Assembly: GCA_933228675.1 (NCBI GenBank)
Contig: OW121741.1
Coordinates: forward strand, 120,130,918-120,194,917
DNA: 64,000 nt
Source of the DNA: Stomorhina lunata
Lineage: Eukaryota; Arthropoda; Insecta; Diptera; Rhiniidae
Direction of reading: 5' to 3'
Part shown: piece after piece, positions 61,081-64,000 of the stretch
How the letters are laid out: the number at the start of each line of letters is the position of its first letter
Position numbering within the stretch: position 1 is the first letter of the stretch
Position numbers and translations under genes: made by a program
Notes under the pieces: generated by a model
What the model was told of the DNA's origin: nothing
The model's input: only the letters and a program-made list of their open reading frames with translations
Databases searched by the model: none

Positions 61081-62893
61081 TAAAAATATTTTTATCAAAA
61101 ATTTTTCTATAGAAAAATATTTTTATTTAAAATTGTCTATAGAAAAATATTTTTATCAAAAATTTTTCTAAAGAAAAATATTTTTAGCAAAAATTTTTCT
61201 ATAGAAAAATATTTTTATCAAAAATTTTTCTATAGAAAAATATTTTTATCAAAAATTTTTCTATAGAAAAATATTTTTATCAAAAATTTTTCTATAGAAA
61301 TATATTTTTAGCAAAAATTTTTCTATAGAAAAATATTTTTGTCAAAAATTTTTCTATAGAAAAATATTTTTATCAAAAATTTTCTAAGGAAAAATATTTT
61401 TATCAAAAATTTTTCTATAGAAAAACATTTTTACCAAAAATTTTTCTATAGAAAAATATTTTTACCAAAAATTTTTCTATAGAAAAATATTTTTTATCAA
61501 AAATTTTTCTATAGAAAAATATTTTTATCAAAAATTTGTCTATAGAAAAATATTTTTATCAAAAATTTTTCTATAGAAAAATATTTTTAGCAAAAATTTT
61601 TCTATAGAAAAATATTTTTATAAAAAATTTTTCAATAGAAAAATATTTTTAGCAAAAATTTTTCTATAGAAAAATATTTTTATCAAAAATTTTTCTATAG
61701 AAAAATATTTTTATCAAAAATTTTTCTATAGAAAAATATTTTTATCAAAAATTTTTCTATAGAAAAATATTTTTATCAAAAATTTTTCTATAGAAAAATA
61801 TTTTTATGAAAAATTTTTTTATAGAAGAATATTTTTATGAAAAATTTTTCTGTAGAAAAATATTTTTATCAAAAATTTTTCTATAGAAAAATACTTTTAT
61901 CAAAAATTTTTTTATAGAAAAATATTTTTATCAAAAATTTTTCTATAGAAAAATATTTTTATCAAAAATTTTTGTATAGAAAAATATTTTTAGCAAAAAT
62001 TTTTCTATAGAAAAATATTTTTAGCAAAAATTTTTCTATAGAAAAATTTTTTTAGCAAAAATTTTTCTATAGAAAAATATTTTTATCAAAAATTTTTCTA
62101 TAGAAAAATATTTTTATCAAAAATTTTTCTATAGAAAAATATTTTTATCAAAAATTTTTCTATAGAAAAATATTTTTATCAAAAATTTTTCTATAGAAAA
62201 ATATTTTTATCAAAAATTTTTCTATAGAAAAATATTTTTATCAAAAATTTTTCTATAGAAAAATATTTTTATCAAAAATTTTTCTATAGAAAAATATTTT
62301 TATCAAAAATTTTTCTATAGAAAAATATTTTTATCAAAAATTTTTCTATAGAAAAATATTTTTAGCAAAAATTTTTCTATAGAAAAATATTTTTATCAAA
62401 AATTTTTCTATAGAAAAATATTTTTATCAAAAAATTTTCTATAGAAAAATATTTTTATCAAAAAATTTTCTATAGAAAAATATTTTTATCAAAAATTTTT
62501 CTAAAGAAAAATATTTTTATCAAAAATTTTTCTATAGAAAAGTATTTTTATCAAAAATGTTTCTATAGAAAAATATTTTTATCAAAAATTTTTCTATAGA
62601 AAAATATTTTTATCAAAAATTTTTCTATAGAAAAATATTTTTATCAAAAATTTTTCTATAGAAAAATATTTTTATCAAAAATTTTTCTATAGAAAAATAT
62701 TTTTATCAAAAATTTTTCTATAGAAAAATATATTTATCAAAAATTTGTTTACAGAAAAATATTTTTATTAAAAATTTTCTATAGAAAAATATTTTTATCA
62801 AAAATTTTTCTACTCCTAAGGGTATATGACTTGCACTTACAATTTAATACAATTTGTTTAAAAAGTTAAGCCTAAATAAAGCCTAATAACAAC
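60992..62893 (+). repeat. Spacer duplicated together with its array (offset 1819 bp)
   Basis: The sequence at 60992-61075 (TACTCCAATGGGTAT, ATACAATTTGTTTAAAA, AAGCCTAAAT) returns at 62811-62893 (TACTCCTAAGGGTAT, ATACAATTTGTTTAAAA, AAGCCTAAAT) and is followed each time by an F6 array in the same orientation. The duplicated unit is therefore flank plus array. The flank copies have diverged by base changes and small indels, more than neighbouring F6 units have. Confidence 0.9.
61081..62810 (+). repeat. F6 array, 31-bp unit, about 56 copies
   Basis: The unit is TATCAAAAATTTTTCTATAG followed by AAAAATATTTT, 31 bp (CTATAG at 61199 and 61230), containing the 16-bp perfect palindrome TTTTTCTATAGAAAAA. 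Variation is mostly single base, with TAGCAAAAA for TATCAAAAA recurring (61179, 61308, 61586 and later). The reverse complement aligns with F4, so F6 is the same superfamily in opposite orientation. Confidence 0.97.
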
Positions 62894-62965
62894 ACTTTTT
62901 TCTTAAATTAGCCGTTACATGTAGCGTGACTTTTTTCAGAAGATTTTCAACTTTGTTTTACCATC
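62811..62965. other. Copied spacer between two F6 arrays
   Basis: The first 83 bp is the second copy of the flank at 60992-61075. The rest (62894-62965) holds no recognisable feature apart from a short CCGTTACATGTAGCGTGAC stretch. Confidence 0.7.
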
Positions 62966-64000
62966 GGTATGTTTCTATAGAAAATTACTTTTATCAAAAA
63001 TTTTTCTATAGAAAAATATTTTTACCAAAAATTTTTCTGTAGAAAAATATTTTTATCAAAAAATTTTCTACAGAAAAATATTTTTATCAAAAATTTTTCT
63101 ATAGAAAAATATTTTTATCAAAAATTTTTCTATAGAAAAATATTTTTATCAAAAATTTTTCTATTTTTATTAAAAATGTTTCTATAGAAAAATATTTTTA
63201 TCAAAAATTTTTCTATTTTTATCAAAAATGTTTCTATAGAAAAATATTTTTATCAAAAATTTTTCTATTTTTATCAAAAATGTTTCTATAGAAAAATATT
63301 TTTATCAAAAATGTTTCTATAGAAAAATATTTTTATCAAAAATTTGTCTATAGAAAAATATTTTTATCAAAAATTTTTCTATAGAAAAATATTTTTATCA
63401 AAAATTTTTCTATAGAAAAATATTTTTATCAAAAATTTTTCTATAGAAAAATATTTTTATCAAAAATTTTTCTATAGAAAAATATTTTTATCAAAAATTT
63501 TTCTATAGAAGAATATTTTTATCAAAAATATTTCTATAGAAAAATATTTTTATCAAAAATTTTTCTATTGAAAAATATTTTTTTTTTCAAAAATTTGTCT
63601 ATAGAAAAATATTAGTGTCAAAAATTTTTCTATAGAAAAATATTTTTATCAACAATTTTTTTATAGAAAAATATTTTTATCAAAAATTTTTCTATAGAAA
63701 AATATTTTTATCAAAAATTTTTCTATAGAAAAATATTTTTATCAAAAAGTTTTCTATAGAAAAATATTTTTATCAAAAATTTTTCTATAGAAAAATATTT
63801 TGATCAAAAATTTTTCTATAGAAAAATATTTTTATCAAAAATTTTTCTATACAAAAATATTTTTTATCAAAAATTTTTCTATAGAAAAATATTTTTATCA
63901 AAAATTTTTCTATAGAAAAATATTTTTATCGAAAATTTTTCTATTGAAAAATATTTTTATCAAAAATTTTTCTATTGAAAAATATTTTTATCAAAAATTT
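62966..64000 (+). repeat. F6 array continuing past the window end
   Basis: Same 31-bp unit as 61081-62810, about 33 unit lengths in view, still regular at base 64000, so the true end is outside. A composite 52-bp repeat (one full unit plus one 21-bp truncated unit, marked by TTTTTCTATTTTTATYAAAA at 63161, 63213 and 63265) occurs three times. Confidence 0.97.

Noticed and set aside
1..64000. Organism other than a fly (Plasmodium or Dictyostelium-like A+T richness)
   Set aside because: Those genomes are gene-dense, and 64 kb without a long real open frame would be unusual. The microsatellite types and the spacer at 50.1 kb fit higher Diptera better, though this stays inference.

Overview
The window looks like extremely A+T-rich, gene-free eukaryotic DNA, most likely an intron or intergenic stretch of a higher (schizophoran) fly. 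The organism call is inference. It rests on the base composition, on TACATATGTATG, GTGTGT, TTGTTG and AACCAACC microsatellites, and on one segment near 50.1 kb that resembles a dispersed repeat I recall from Drosophila and blowflies. I found no credible protein-coding gene, exon, tRNA, rRNA, CRISPR array or intact transposon. The long open frames at 2448-4772 come from a 12-bp satellite, and the other open frames are A/T-rich chance or array frames.

By my boundaries about two thirds of the window (roughly 43-44 kb) is tandem repeat, in some seventeen blocks separated by 0.15-2 kb of non-repetitive A+T-rich spacer. The classes are: (S) a 12-bp satellite AGACTAAGACAT at 2509-4735, itself a dimer of the hexamer AGACWW; (F1) a 19-bp repeat ACTTTTTACTGAAAAAGTA at 4738-7769 and 9746-10830, and in opposite orientation at 12800-16022; (F3) a 31-bp repeat built from AAGAAATTTTTGAAAAATTTC and CTATAAAAAT, which fills most of 17.1-26.2, 31.3-40.0 and 41.2-47.2 kb and repeatedly switches strand; and a superfamily sharing the palindrome TTTTCTATAGAAAA. 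That superfamily has a 28-bp form F2 (7770-9745), a 31-bp form F4 (27110-30110, 31546-31905), a 29-bp form F5 (47986-49885, 51780-53998, 55064-59222) and an inverted 31-bp form F6 (61081-62810, 62966 to the window end).

The arrays differ greatly in age. Some are heavily diverged (5966-7769, 17110-18000, 23946-24878). Others are nearly or fully homogeneous (18030-18290, 48718-49667, 55140-55500). Several carry higher-order duplications: 95-, 76- and 114-bp multiples of the 19-mer, about 373 bp, about 375 bp, 742 bp, 1191 bp and 2064 bp, plus an 1819-bp module at 61-63 kb in which a spacer was copied along with its array.

There is no gene system to describe. The points of interest are the repeat architecture itself: one superfamily locally fixed into distinct variants, frequent strand switching that places long near-complementary arrays next to each other, nearly self-complementary units, a 31-bp period close to three helical turns, and two clear hairpins in spacer DNA (47903-47948 and 59497-59530). 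Unit lengths, copy counts and boundaries were read by eye; boundaries of degenerate arrays are good to a few tens of bases.
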